Source: Schizophyllum amplum
Taxonomy: Eukaryota; Basidiomycota; Agaricomycetes; Agaricales; Schizophyllaceae
Direction: 5' to 3'
Assembly: GCA_007026445.1 (NCBI GenBank)
Contig: VDMD01000011.1
Location: 734,094 to 798,093, forward strand
DNA length: 64,000 nt
Shown: positions 1 to 12,941 of the stretch, in pieces
How positions within the stretch are numbered: position 1 is the stretch's first letter
Layout: every line of letters starts with the position of its first letter
Position numbers and translations under genes: made by a program
Notes under the pieces: generated by a model
Told to the model about the DNA's origin: nothing
Seen by the model: the letters and a program-made list of their open reading frames with translations, nothing else
The model's database searches: none

Positions 1-1079
1 AGCTCACCTTACATGCAATGTCCCCATAGAGTGTCCCTTTGCAATGTCCCGCTCGCAAATGGGGCAGTGTCCGACGAAGGAGCCTCGTCAACCGTATGTA
101 CAATTGCAATGTACAGACAAGCGTCCCATCATGATTTATTGCACAGTATAGTAGCCATAGAAATGACAGCAATCGGTTGCCTCATGTCGTCCCTTCGGCC
201 CGTCCACGCAGATGGCCCGTGCGCCCGAATCAGTCCTGGTCCGTGCGTCACTTCCATCCTATATAGGTCTTCGCCCGTCTTCTGCGTTCCTCATCTTTGT
301 GCTCGGGCATGTACGCTCACCAGTGAAGTTTCGACTGAGGTAGCGTCTTTTGCTGATTGCAAATTAATTTCCGACTCGTCTGGTTGCTTCGGCTTCCAGC
401 AATTTTTGGAACCCACCTCCCCATTCCCTCCTTCGTTCTTCCGGTTCTTGGCTTGTTTCTTCGAGTCAAGGACTTGGACTTCGCTCGATGAAAGCACGCG
501 CTAGAGAGCACCCCGTAGAGTAGCAATAGTCTAACAAGAAATGCAATTACATGACTTCTATATTATCTTCGTTTGTCTCCAGGTGCATATTCAAACATGT
601 TCAACGTTCACATTCATCTCGCACTGGCAGTGCTACTATTACTGCTAGTGAGCTGTCAAATGTTCGTACATTTTAGGATGATGTGGACGTCCGGGACGAC
701 GAACGCCCATGGTAGTAGGTACGGGTTCGCGCAATGGAAAGAGCATGTTCGAAATAATAGCACTACATATGACTGCCAGACCGTGCATCGAAGTCAGTAC
801 GTTTTCATTGCACAGAGGAAGGAGAGACACAGTGGATGAGCATGGCGGTCGTACATACTCAGAGTCACTGCTAAGAACATTGGTGTGACTCACCTTGCCA
901 AATGGACCTAAACCGCGCCCACGTGATGACGCAGACGCTTTGCCCTCCCGGCGACGATCTAGGTTTTCCTGACCTCTCTCAGTCTGGTCCTCTGAGACAC
1001 CCTAGCTCCGCCTTCGCGCTCTTCGTCTCTTTACGGCTCTCAGCTGGCCTTCGAGCCAGCCCTCTCTTCTCTCTTTGTT
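1..1079. other. Gene-poor stretch at window start
   Basis: No reading frame here has the codon bias, motifs or splice structure of the clear genes. Frames of up to about 160 codons exist on the plus strand but are Ser/Cys/Thr-rich without recognisable sequence. The last 60 bases upstream of 1080 are pyrimidine-rich, as expected for the promoter/5' leader of the next gene. Confidence 0.5.
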
Positions 1080-2573
1080 ATGTCGCGACACAAGAAGCAG
1101 TCCGCGACAATACCAGCGGACCAGCAGCGACGCAGCGCGATGGCGCCACCGACGGGCGCTCGGCCGCCAGCGCAGGGTGCAATGGCACCGCCGGGTATGC
1201 CCGCTCAGAAGACGAGGCGGCAGGAAGTTGGGGAGGATACGGGACAACCTACGTTTGGAGAGCCTATCGGTCTCATGAACGAGCTCGCGTGGATGAGCTC
1301 GCAGGCTCCGGTGATGCACAATCTACTCGGCAAGAGGGCGAAGGGTGCGTTTACCTTGATACAGTGTACCGCGCGCTGCATGTCGTCGCCTTGAGCTGAC
1401 GCGTTTATGTTGACAGCGTCGACCTCGTCTTCGACCTCAAGATCGACACCGAACGCTCCTGCGCCCACACAATTCCCTGCAGTGACGGTGGCGTATGCGA
1501 CGACCTCGTCTGGCGCCTTAACATCCAACTCCAAGGCTACTTCCAAGTCCACACCCAAAGCCTCCACCTCTCACACCCGCGCGCATCCTCAAGCCACCCC
1601 AACTCCTCTTGATACCCTCGCCCGCACACTTCATTCGCATATGGACCACTGCTGTCCGCAGCGTTGATGAGCGTATTATCCGTCACATTTGAAGGGTGGA
1701 GGCCATATCACGACAATGAAAGCGCGGGCCACCGAACTTGGCTATCGGGTCGACAGGGAGGGCCGGCTGATAGGCACCCCGAGGGCGAAGGGCGATCAAA
1801 GGAGGGAACAGCTACCTTTCGAGGCGATGGAGGTGGACGCTCCGCAAGCACCTGCGGCCAAGAAGGTGCTACCTGTTCCGAGGGAAGACCCTCCGCCGTA
1901 TGCGACGGGCTTACCTACGCCCGCGCCGTCTCGATCCTCCTCAATGCTGAGCACCATCTCTAAGGCGACGCCCGCGCACGCACCTCCGCGGACGACTGAG
2001 CCCCAGGCGAAGCGCAGGCGCATCGACTCGGACGAGAATACCCGCATGACGACACCTGACGCCGTCCCGCCACCCTCGCAAGCTCAAGTTCCCCATTCGC
2101 TCTCGCAGACCTCAGGCCGCAAGCAGCTCGGCATGCGACCCGCCAGGCGCGCCGTGTCGGAGAAGCCCGACCCGCTTACAGACCGCGCGCACCCGAGACC
2201 CTTCCGTCCGCCGCTGAGGGCGTCGCAGAACGCCAACAGTGTGCAGCAAACGACGCATCCGCCGCCAAAGCAGGAGACGATGCGTGCGAAGCAAGGTCGG
2301 TCGCCCGTGAAGCAAGGACAACCGCCAACGAAGCAAGCCCGGTCGCAAGTCAAGCAGAGCTCGAAGGCTCGCGCAATGGAGGAGGACGTTGTGCTGGATA
2401 GCGAGGACGAGGATGAACCTATGCTGATGACTCGTCCGCCCGCGAAGCGGGAAGAGGAGCGTCACTCGTCGCCGGCACCTGCTGATGCGGATTCCTCCTT
2501 TGACTGGGACGGTGCGGGGCTTGGTATGGACGCGGCATTTCTGCAAGCGTTGGATGCGCAGAAATTGCCGTAG
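1080..2573 (+). CDS. Unrecognised basic, low-complexity protein (multi-exon)
   Basis: Not recognised. Exon 1 starts at ATG 1080 with a basic, Pro/Gln-rich stretch and has strong C/G third-position bias to about 1344. A GTGCGT donor follows at 1345 and a TTGACAG acceptor at 1410-1416. Coding-like sequence resumes in another frame (VDLVFDLKIDTE at 1418 onward). A segment with FIRIWTTAVRSVDERIIRH lies near 1630-1690, and a long C-terminal exon runs to the stop near 2573. The C-terminal half is disordered: Pro/Ala/Ser-rich, a short run of KQ-containing repeats (about 2270-2360), an acidic DSEDEDE patch and the final GLGMDAAFLQALD. The frame changes imply at least two introns whose exact borders I could not fix. 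A nuclear role is only a guess from the basic and acidic patches. Confidence 0.5.
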
Positions 2574-2576
2574 GCG

Positions 2577-3291
2577 GCGAGCGGGTCGACGGCGTCTATC
2601 CTCTCTGGCAGGCTAGGAAATCTGCGATGTAGCAGATGAAAGGAAGCGAGGCGCACGCTGCGCCTTTCGAGCTGGACGAAGTGGCAAGTTGTCCAGTGAG
2701 TGCCGAGGCAGCCAGATTATCATCCTCATATTTCCTTCCCATAACATATCTTGTACTGTATGCATATCTCTTTCATCGTCTTAGTTGTGTTCGCACGGAT
2801 TTTCTACTCATCTATGGACTTCACTTATCGACTGCCGAGTTACGAACGTACGTTACGAATGCATGCTTTCGATGGTAGTTGCCCTGCGCTCTGTGGAATG
2901 GCTAAGAATGCAATCATACCGCCAATCCTGCACGATGGGTACTTCGCCCTTCTCAGTAATAAAGAGTGGCCCTGTGGTGGTCAACAATGGTCGGCAAATG
3001 CCGAATCCCAGTTCGGTTGAGTCGCGTGTTATATTGCATCTTGATTCTGACCGTGATACGCGCGCCTCATTGGGCTTTGTACAGGTAATGCATTACATAT
3101 CTGCATATCCTACTAGCTGGCTCACAAGTTCAATCTCAAGCTCGACTTGTAAAGCCGCGCAAACTCGGCGGCGACAGGTTTTCTTTTCTCCGCGATCCGG
3201 ACGCGCTGGCGTGAACTTCGGCTGTGGCTGGTAGTGACGACGAAGACGACAGGACGAACCGCGCACGAATACCCCGCAATACACCTCTATC
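2577..3291. other. Intergenic region before the dynein gene
   Basis: No supported gene. It holds the 3' region of the preceding gene and the promoter of the following one. The last 100 bases before the ATG at 3292 are a mixed CG/A-rich leader. Confidence 0.5.
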
Positions 3292-6200
3292 ATGGAATCA
3301 CCACTGCGCGACGGCTTGAACGGACTCTCGAACGGGATCCACGACTCTCCCCCCACGCCCGATCCCTCGGCACCTCCTCCTACTGCATCCAACTTCGACT
3401 CGGATGTATTCCGCGGATATCTGCTTGCGCTTCTGCCTCCACTCATTGGCGCGGACCCGGCCGAGCTTGACTCTTTGTTCGACAAGGAGTATGAGGAGAA
3501 GGTGGCCAAGTTTGCAGCCGAGGGCGCGAACGTGATCTACGTCGTGAAAGCGAGGGAAGGCCCTATAGACAGTGCGTGATCGCGTATGCTTTGTGGTATT
3601 GGAGGCTCATATCTGCATAGCGGATGGCTACAACAGCTTCACATACGAATTGACGCCGCACCTCACATATCATCCGAGCCATGTCCTCACGCTCGCGATT
3701 ATCAAGCGGAGCCAGACGCTCGACCCGACCTCTCCACTCGTCGCGCAACTACACATTCTCAACCTCTTCGGCGGCGAGGAGACGCCCTATGAGAGCCTTC
3801 ACGCCGTTGTCAGCCACGCCGTCAAGCCGTACTTCGACGCCTTCGTTGGCGCGCGGGGTGCGAACAAGGAGGGCGGCGACGCGAAGATGGGTATTCCCAT
3901 GACGAAGAAGAAGTTTGCCGAACTCGAACTGTCTCTGCTGCACCTGCAGCAGAACGTCGAAATTCCGGAGACGCACCTGATCATCCATCCGGTCATCCAG
4001 CGCGCGGTGGAGACGGCCGACGCAGCGGGCTCACGCCCCAATATATCCTTCATCCCTCCAAAGCTGTTGAACGATTCAACCTTCCTAAACTCGCTGCACG
4101 CCAATGTCAACTCGTGGATCAAGGCAATCCAAGGAGTCACGAAGCTCAACCGCGACGTCGCCTCGGGCACTGCATCGCAAGAGATCAACTTTTGGCTGTC
4201 GCTCGAGCGCGCTCTGGAGGGAATCGAAGCACAGCTACGCAGCGAAGCCGTCAACATGGTCATGGACTGTCTTCGCAACGCGAAGCGCTTCCACGCCACC
4301 GTCTCTTTCATCGCCGACACTGGCCTCAAAGACGCGACAGACTTAGTGCACAAGTACAATCAGCTCATGAAGGACTTTCCGCTAAACGAGCTGCTCTCTG
4401 CGACGGACCTCGACAAGATACAGGAGTCGCTCAACCTCATCTTCAACCACATCAACCGCAAGCTGAAGCTCTCGCCGTATCCTATCCGCCGCGCGCTGCC
4501 GCTCGTGGAGGCGATCTCTCGAGACTTCAACGATCAACTGTTGCGCATCCTCACTTCGCACCGTCTCGCGTACACACCATACGAGACGTTCGACCGCCTG
4601 CTCGGGCAGACGATGGACATATTCCGCACATGGGACGAGCATATCAAGGAGTTCACGAATGTGGCGCGCGAGGTGACAAGGAAGCGGTCGGAGCGCTTCA
4701 TCCCGATCAAGGTCGCCCCGGCGCACGCAAAGTTGCAAGAGCGTGTACGGTATTTGCGCGACTGGCGGAAACAACACGAGCAACTGGCCGTCATGACCGG
4801 TCCCACGAAGGGCCTTGGCGCAGAGGTCGGTGGTGCTGGCGGCATGGACATGGAGGAAGAGGTCAAGGAGGCGTACGAGGTGGTCAAGCGGATTGACGTC
4901 CTGGACGTGTCCATCGGTGAGCAACTAGTGCTCTAGCTGAGCGTGTCTGACTTGCCGCAGAGGGAACGGAGATCTGGGTTGCTGCCGAGAACGCGTACAA
5001 CGAACGCGTGTCGCGCGTCGAAAATCAAATCATCGCACGGTTACGAGACAGGCTTGGGACTGCACGGAATGCGAACGAGATGTTCCGCGTCTTCTCGAAG
5101 TTCAACGCCCTGTTCGTTCGGCCAAAGGTAGAGTTCAGGCCATGAATCAATGCTGTACATCTGGCTAAGCGTAATGCCACTAGATTCGTGGCGCCATTCA
5201 AGAATACCAAACGCAGCTCATCGATTCCGTGAAGGAGGATATCAAGCATCTCCACGACAAGGTTCGTGTCCCACTTTCGTAGTCTTGCTAGGCACTAACA
5301 TCCGCCACAGTTTAAAACCCAATACCGCAATTCCGAAGCATACCATATGTCCCAAATGCGCGATCTGCCACCCATCGCAGGTGCCATCATTTGGGCGCGC
5401 CAGATCGAGCGGCAGCTGCTCACATACATGAAGCGTGTCGAGGATGTGCTCGGTAAAGGTTGGGAGCTTTACGCAGAGGGCCAGAAGCTGCAGGCCGAAT
5501 CAAATGCTTTCCGCAAGAAGCTCGATACGCGCCCCGTTTACGACGCCTGGCTACACGACATTAACCGGCGGAATATGGGCGTCGATGGCCGGCTCTTCGA
5601 GATCCTCAAGCTGCGCGGCGGCGGCTTCCAGCTCGCGGTCAACTTCGACCCGCAGATCATCACGCTGTTCAAGGAAGTGCGCAACATACTGTGGCTGGGC
5701 TTCCAGGTGCCGCATGCGATCACGAATATGGCGAAAGACGCGAAGCGGGTGTATCCACATGCGGTGAGCCTGATGGAGACAGTGCGCACGTATGGGCAGA
5801 CGCTGGATCTGGTGGAGAACAACAAGGGAATCGAGTGGCTTGTCGCGGAGTACAGGAATGAGTCGCAGAGGATGATCTCGAAGGGTAGGCGCTATCACGG
5901 GCGGAAGTGGTCAGATTGCTGACGACAGGACAGGCATGAACATCCGATGGGACCACTTCGTCAACCAATACGACACGTCGCGTTATGTGGCAGGGTCGGA
6001 CGCGCGGGACAACCGGCATATTCAATTTGTGCGAGAGTTTGCGAGTGTGGTATCGATGTTGCAGGTATGGTATCCGTATGCGACATCACGGGGCTTAGCT
6101 GACGCTCGTCGTCTCTCAGGACAAGACGAACAGTGTCATTGACTTGTACAAGGACATGTTGCGCGCCGTCGAGGATCTCGCGACATGTCCCTACACCATC

Positions 6201-7331
6201 GAAGCCTTCTCTGAACTGCTTAGCAAAGTTCAGGCCGCTGTACGCCATCTTTTTGCTGTACATTCAGTGACTCCCGGCTGATTGGGCCTTTTAGATCGAT
6301 CGTCTCAACTTGGAGGGCTACGCAAACTTGGACCACTGGGTCGCGGAGCTCGACAAGCGGATAGAGAGCATACTGTTGCTTCGGTTGACGCAAATCATTC
6401 AAGTGTGGTGCTCTGAGTTCGACCGGACAGATGACGCGGAGCGAGCCTTGCCGCCCTTGCGTGACATTACGAACAAGCGGAGAGACCGACGGTTCAAGGA
6501 GGAAAAGGTATGCTGCGGTCTGGCGCCCTGTCTGGCACAGTACTGAATGTTGACGATGTCTGTCAGTTCCTTGAGGGCAACATGACGATCAAGCCGATTG
6601 TGCATGAGATCAGGATACAGAATCAGGTCATCTTCCTAGATCCGCCAATAGAGTACGCCCGCGCCAGCTGGATAGCCCAATTGCACGAGTGGCTAGGTGC
6701 GTGGGTTTAGCGGACGCCGAGTACGGATAGCTGACTTGCTTGTGTAGGTGTCGTATGCAGATTACGACGCATACAGAGCTCGCGATACGAGATTGGCTTG
6801 CAAATTGCCGGTGCTAGCGCAACGGAAACTACGTATACCTCTTTGGTGAGTCCTCTAGGATGCTGACGTGACGGCTGTTGCTGACTTGAGCAGCTCACGC
6901 GATTTCCGGACAACGGAGTCTTGGAACGACCCTTCGCCCTCATCGAGCAGAAAGTGCAGCAGCTGCGTGATTATGTCGCGAAGTGGCTGCAGTTCCAGTC
7001 TCTCTGGGATTTGGAGGCGGAATCCGTATTCAACCGCCTCGGCGACTCGCTCGCAAACTGGCAACAGCTGCTCACGGAGATCAAGAAGGCGCGCTCCACA
7101 TTCGACACCTCGGATACGCAAAAGTCGTTCGGCGTGTGCGTCATCGACTACGAGCAGGTGCAGGCGAGGGTGAACGCCAAGTACGATGCCTGGCAGCGGG
7201 ATATCCTGAGCAGGTTCGGCGTGAAGTTGGGGAATGCGATGAAGGAGATGCACGCGTCAATTCTCAAGGCCCGCAATGACCTCGAGCACCAGTCGATCGA
7301 GGGCCTCGTCGGCGGGCCGCGAAGGTTCTGA
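3292..7331 (+). CDS. Cytoplasmic dynein heavy chain, N-terminal tail half only (split gene)
   Basis: Eleven exons can be placed: 3292-3571, 3621-4916, 4961-5127, 5184-5261, 5311-5884, 5934-6064, 6120-6239, 6295-6507, 6567-6696, 6748-6845 and 6894-7331. They sum to 3525 nt, an exact multiple of three, giving 1174 residues. The product matches the tail of dynein-1 heavy chains: [20 protein letters not shown] near residue 210, [59 protein letters not shown], and finally [12 protein letters not shown]. Dynein-1 is the minus-end microtubule motor that moves nuclei and endosomes in hyphae; the tail dimerises and binds intermediate chains. Full-length chains are about 4000-4700 residues. Here the frame ends after the tail with GLVGGPRRF and a stop, and the next 800 bases contain no motor sequence. 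A second gene elsewhere is expected to encode the linker and AAA motor (inference). Introns are well formed, so this is not an obvious pseudogene. Confidence 0.93.
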
Positions 7332-8215
7332 GTGCACCTGTTTACTTCTCCCACTGCTTTTATGTTCGCTTTAGATATTATCTTCGGTCGTCGTCAGGTC
7401 ACTCACTCAGCATGTTGTTTATATATCCCACCTTCTGTCCTTTTTCTCATTCTCTCACGTCGTTTGCATATCGGCTACAGCATATTCATGTACCACTCTC
7501 ATGTTATATTCCTTTTAACGACGTCTAATGCGAGGTCTCCGGAACGAACACGATGATTGATCATCGTAACGAGAAATACTTAAAGTAGAACTCCATTGCG
7601 GCGCACTTCAAAAAAATCCATGAGATGTCCTTAGAATGATGAACGCTAGCCTCCACATAAAGCAGCACCTGGAGACTGCCTAGTATCAATGGTAGCCACT
7701 ATGGAGCAACCAGGCGAGAACAGAGGTTGAACAATGAAAATTGACTTGCAGAATCACGACACAGTCATGCGTGCTCCACGTGACACGGGCGACCTGTGAC
7801 GTCAAGTTGAGGATTCAGGAAACATCTTGTCTTCAAATAGCTTCAGCTTACAAGCCTGACGCAGTTGGATGTGGTATACTCTTTAGACATACATATTGAC
7901 TGCACACGACTAGTAATACTATATATGATGGGGTAAGTACTAACTACAACGAAGAATGGATTGACGATATGCGGGGCAAAAAGAAAACAACTCGAGCAAC
8001 AGAACACGAAGGGCGGGCATCAGCGTACCCGAAAAAGCGAGCATGATCGTACCAATAGGGCGAGCATGAGCGTACCCACAAGGGCGCTGCATGATCCGCC
8101 CCCCATAGCGCATGCATCAATACCGCGAAGAGAGAGAATCCAGAGGCAGTAGGGTGAATGAGACCATGGGGGCGCTTCATGCAGGTTGCGGGCACTCAGC
8201 ACGACCGCAGCGTGA
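7332..8215. other. Convergent intergenic region with a short tandem repeat
   Basis: No dynein motor sequence or other gene seen. The stretch 8010-8085 holds about three degenerate copies of a roughly 24-nt unit containing GCGAGCATGAGCGTACC. The region separates the 3' ends of the dynein-tail gene and the kinase gene. Confidence 0.5.
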
Positions 8216-10119
8216 TCACATCCCGACGTCGCGAAGCACCTGCGAAGAAACAGCGCGCGCATTGACGTGTACGTGGCCCTCCTGGCCCTCGCCCTTCTCC
8301 CAGCACACCTCAATCGACTTGACCCATTCGTGCTCAAAGATGGACTCGATGGACGCGCGCTTGGTGGGATTGGGCTCGAGCATCTTGCGCATAAGGGTGC
8401 TGCAGAGCGGGATCAAAGGACGAATCATGCAAGAGATCAGAGCCGACACGTACCGGCAAGCGCGCGGGCTGAGGTTATTGATCGTCTGAGGCGACGGGTT
8501 GCCCGAGGAGCACGCGCTGGCATAAGCAGCGTAAAGCGTGTCTGTCGCTTGAGCCGCGCGCCACGGGAGCTCCTGGAAGTGCAGGCAGTAGTACACGACG
8601 GCAACCGCCCAGATGTCAACTAGGCGAGCGTCATAGGCTGCGAAGAGCGACGTCAGCCAGGTATGCATAGACATTACGGCACAACGCACGCTTCCCAAGA
8701 AACTGCTCTGGAGCAATATACGGTTCCGATCCACAAAGGCCAGTCGACATGTGAACGGTTGCCTCCCAAGGGAGACGATACACCGTGGATGCACCGTAAT
8801 CGCCGATCTACAGGATCGTCAGCCATAGACACGAAGATGAAGGCACATGAAGAGGATTTACCTTGACATGACCCTTGCGATCAAAGAAGATGTTCTCTGG
8901 CTTGATGTCCCTATGTGCGACGCCTTGCGAGTGCAGATAGCGCACGCCGTAGAGTATCTGCTTGAAGCAGCACTCGACCTCGGACGGGGACATGCCGCCC
9001 TACAAGACGGAGAGCACAGGTCACGACAAGTGCGCGGATGAGCGTGTGGCGATACTCGCCTTCTTGATCGCGCCATATAGGTCGCCGCCCGGGCAGAACT
9101 CCATGACCTCACACCAGTTGTGTTGCTCGTCCTGGATGAGATCGACGGTCTCGACGACGTTGATGTGGTGGAGGGTGCTCGAGATGCAGAACTCGGCGGT
9201 CAGCTTCTTGACGTACTCCTTCTCCGACTCGGTCTTTCTGCGCTTGCGGAACTCCTGCAAATCGTTGGTCGCATGGACAGGAACAAGATGAAGGACCACG
9301 TACCTTCACAGCGTATAGCTTCTCGCCGTCGCTGCGATCCCACTTGTGCGCGAGGCGGACGACGCTCGTGGCACCCTTGCCGATCGCCACCTTCTGACAG
9401 ACACCATATTTCTTTGAGAGGCTCGTGGTGCTGTCGCCCGCTTCACTGCCTGCGCGGCTGCCGCCCGTGCTCTTCTTCTTGCCTTCGCCCTTATGGCTCG
9501 GCGGAGACTCCGATCGGCGAGAGGAGGCGGTTGAGCGCTGGCTGGAGCGCCGGCCCAGCTTCTGCGGCCCGCTCGCGAGGAGATCTTTGAGGTTGAACTT
9601 GTGCTTGTTGCCGTCGCCGTTCTCGGACGGTGGGCGGCTCAAGCCGGGCTTGTGGGGTGATGGTGCAAAGTCGTGCGAAGCGACGCCGGGCTTCGATGAC
9701 GCCTTGGTCAGCGGCGCAGCCGGTTTCGATCCGTTGCCGTTCATGCTGGGTACGCGGGACGGGGCGCGGGAGGGCGCGCGGCTGGCGTTGGTGGAGGAGA
9801 TGATGGAGGCGCTGTCGGTGTCCTCGTTGCTGGCCATGCTGTGCTGCTTCGAAAGCGCTCCGGTGGAGGCTGCGGCCTGCTTGGGTTGCACGCCTGCTCC
9901 AGGTACTGCGGCCTTCGGCTCCACCTTGTGAGGTGCATCCTTCGGCAGCTCGGGCGCCTTCTCATGCGCGTTGGCGTTGCGGGGAGGGAGGGGAACATGT
10001 TTGCGGGAGTTGCCATTGACACCGTTCGTCGCTGGCGGTTTGTCTGGACTGCCGCCGCTGTCATCGGCTCCGGCGCCCTCTTCTGTGCTGCTGTTGTCTG
10101 TTGTCACGTTGTTGGCCAT
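8216..10119 (-). CDS. HAL4/SAT4-type serine/threonine protein kinase
   Basis: The gene runs from ATG at 10119 to a stop at 8216 with several introns. A long disordered Ser/Pro/Lys-rich N-terminus (about residues 1-235) precedes the kinase domain. Visible motifs are the glycine loop GKGATSVVRLAHK, the ATP-lysine YAVK, the catalytic loop HRDIKPENIFFD, LCGSEPYIAPEQ in the activation segment and DIWAVAVVYY. The order, and the linker region SLSKKYG just before the domain, fit the fungal HAL4/SAT4/NPR1-like group. That group in yeast regulates potassium and nutrient transporters at the plasma membrane. The metal-binding motif reads IGDYGAS, Tyr replacing the usual Phe of DFG; all catalytic residues remain. 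The group assignment is from overall pattern, so another fungal-specific kinase subgroup is possible. Exons are joined near 9300, 9070, 8990, 8870 and 8640. Confidence 0.88.
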
Positions 10120-12941
10120 GGTATCGTCTGGGAAGTTGGCAAGTTATGGTTATGTGTTTATGCGTGTGCGTGCCAAATTTGCGGTCGATTCGAGTCGGAG
10201 GGCGGGGCGGGGCAGGGAAAGAGATTAAAGGCTGGATATATGACACATAGCGAGTTGGCGAGAGAAGATGAAAAGGTCAGATCAACAAGCGGACAAGCGA
10301 CAGAGGGACGGACCCTCGACGCTGAAGCGCGAGACGATAAAATGTCTGGGCAGCGACGATGGTGGAGGAAGAAGAAGAACAAATCGTCGCTTTATTTGCA
10401 CTAATCGATTATTTGCATAGCACATACACGTGACGGCCATGCCTGATGGAGCTTGCCATGTGTTGATTTTATCATCCCTTTTCTGCTTTCCCTTTCTTGC
10501 CTCTCCCTTGGCATTCATTCATCCACTGTTCATTCAGTCATCCAACTGCGCGCTTCAGCAGCCAATGAGGACCCTCGTAACTGTCGTCGCCCTCTTCCCC
10601 ATTTCCTTTTGCATCCTTCGGCCGGTGCCGACGGGCTTCGGTTACAGGCCTGCAGTCCCTTCTCCCCGGCGCCGACTTTCGCGAAAGCTCCCGCCCGGGA
10701 CTGCATGACGGCGTTTCGCTTCTCCTCTCACCTTCCTCCTACCGCAGATCCATTGCAGGCAGCCCCAGATGGGCAGGTGATGCACGGGAACAAGACGAGG
10801 ACATACCGTGTACGCCACAAGGGTCAATGGCGAAAATCCCGCGCGCTCTGGATTGCGCTCTGTTGAACGATCTCGCTGGGACATCGGGGCCCGTGCGCCC
10901 CGGGCCTGTCATCGCGGGCAACTCCCTGCCGATGCAAGAGAGAGGCTGCCGCGCCGCCCCTACATCGCGGTCCTTGGGCCCGCTGCATTGGAGCGTCTCT
11001 ATGGTTCTGCACTTCATGAATCAGCGCCTACCATACAACGTGCTTCCTCGCTCTGAGTCTCAACGCTTGCGCCTGCCCTGAGACTCACGCACGCCCATAC
11101 GTCTGTGGGGGTGCAGCCTGTTTTCGTCTCGTGTCATCCGAATGTGGGCGTCTCCCGCTTCGCCGCCCTGGCAGTAGGAGCCACTCATCTGCATTCCTGG
11201 GCCGCACCTACCGCAGCCTCCTTGGTACGCCCTGTCCCATGTGTTGCTCCAGCGGTGCAGTGACGGCGCGGCGACTCGTCGGCCGCGCCACCGGCCTCAA
11301 TCCTCCACCACCGTCGGGCCGCATCCTCTTGCAGTAGTAGGATCCCTCGCGCGATGGTGGGTAAATCAGAGATGCAAGGTGCGATAGCTGGCTTCGAAGT
11401 CCTTCTTCACCTTATCTGCATTCATCTTCGCGTCAGCGCGTCAGCTTTCCTTCGTGTCCTTCACATGCGCCTCGGACTCACTACGCGGCGACCCGGACTC
11501 CTTATGCGGCGACTCCAATCAGTGGCGCGGTGTGTACATGTCGCCCAAGCGTTCGCGTTACTAGCCGCAGCGGTGTACGGGTTACTCGTGCGCGGCGAAT
11601 GAGTTACTCGTATGCGGCGCATGGGTCACCCGTACGCGGTGCATGGGTTACCTGTATGTGGTGTGTATGCTGACGACCGCCAAGCTCCAACTGATGCAGT
11701 GTACTGTGACGGTCTGGGAGATTGCATGACTGTGCCATTCTATCCGACCGAATGATTGAGTGAGGCTCAGTAACACGAACACGGCAGTTACTTACGAGAG
11801 ACGCCCCTGGCTCTTACGACAGGCATCCCCGGCTGAAAGTCAGTGCCCATGCTATCAAGCTCGACTCTCGCGTCATGATCATGATGCCCCCGCTGAGGTA
11901 GTCGATACCGCGGCTTTTTTGAGCAGATGTTGCGACGAACGGCATCCTGACGTGGCCATGGACGGCATTCGGACGTTGCGACGGACGGCAGTCAGGTATC
12001 TACTTTTTTGATTCAAAGCCTGCACAGTCCGGTACACTCGTTACTCGGCATCAGATGCTTACATGCAAACGCCATTCAGACTACATCGAATCTTATATAC
12101 AAACAACCCTTCCCTTGTTCTTCCAAACGAGGGCCCCTGTCGATTTCAACGACCAGCAGATCATCCCAATGACGCCTAACCCGCCAGTGATTTGATCCTC
12201 CGCACCCGAGTGTTCACAACGAGCGCCCACAGAGCGGTATTGCTCAATTTCTCACCCACAATCCTTCTCACCCTCCAGCCTTCATTCACTACCCGTCTAT
12301 AGTCACTCCCAGTGTCAACCGTCAGCCACCCCATCACGTGAAACCCCGTGCGCATTGTGTCCCGAAAGGGGTTAGTGTGGTAAGTAACCTCCACGTTCTA
12401 ACTTCTGACAATCTGAACAGAGAGGATCATGCGCGAACATACAGGCTGGCCTGCCTTCGCTAGAAACTCAGCGACACTGGGCGCCAACGAGCGTATCCTG
12501 TCTATCGACTATCTATCCTCGCGAAGAATGTGCGGGCGCCGCGATAGGTCTTTGGGCTTGTACGGTACTAGCCCATGCCTTCTATTGAACCTGAGCAACG
12601 TTCGAGTTCAGTGGGCACGCATCGTGGTCACTAATACATTAAGTTGTCCTCTAAGTCTATGCCTGGTCTATGCATCTCTCCAGAGGCTCGTGCATGCGAC
12701 TCTACAATCTAGTGCGAAGAAATCCATCTACGAGGGCCACAAGACCGCCCTGAGAAGCTCCTACGTCTGCGAGTCCTCCAGGCTTCCAAGCACGCGCTAT
12801 CTTGGATCGGCGCAGCACCGAAGTCCTCGATGTGCAGACTTGCCAATCTGAGTCTGCGCGCCTGACGAGACACCGCGAAGGTCTACACTGAACGATGTAG
12901 TAATCGTCGCCGTGGATCTAGCCTCCCTGCCGGTAACGACG
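10120..12941. other. Long gene-poor region with minor repeats
   Basis: This is 2.8 kb between two minus-strand genes. I find no frame with convincing codon bias, splice structure or protein motif on either strand. The first few hundred bases must hold the kinase promoter (10120-10450 is A/G- then C/T-biased). A 22-nt tandem repeat lies at 11579-11666. A non-coding RNA or an intron-rich small gene cannot be excluded by eye. Confidence 0.45.
11579..11666. repeat. Tandem repeat, 22-nt period, four copies
   Basis: Four consecutive degenerate copies of a 22-nt unit, each beginning GGGTTACTCG or a close variant followed by TGCGCGGCG or a variant. Similar ACTC/GCGGCG motifs occur just upstream (11480-11520). 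Confidence 0.75.

Noticed and set aside
13..504. 163-codon plus-strand frame at the window start
   Set aside because: Composition is Ser/Cys/Thr-rich without third-position bias, motifs or splice signals; it looks like chance openness.
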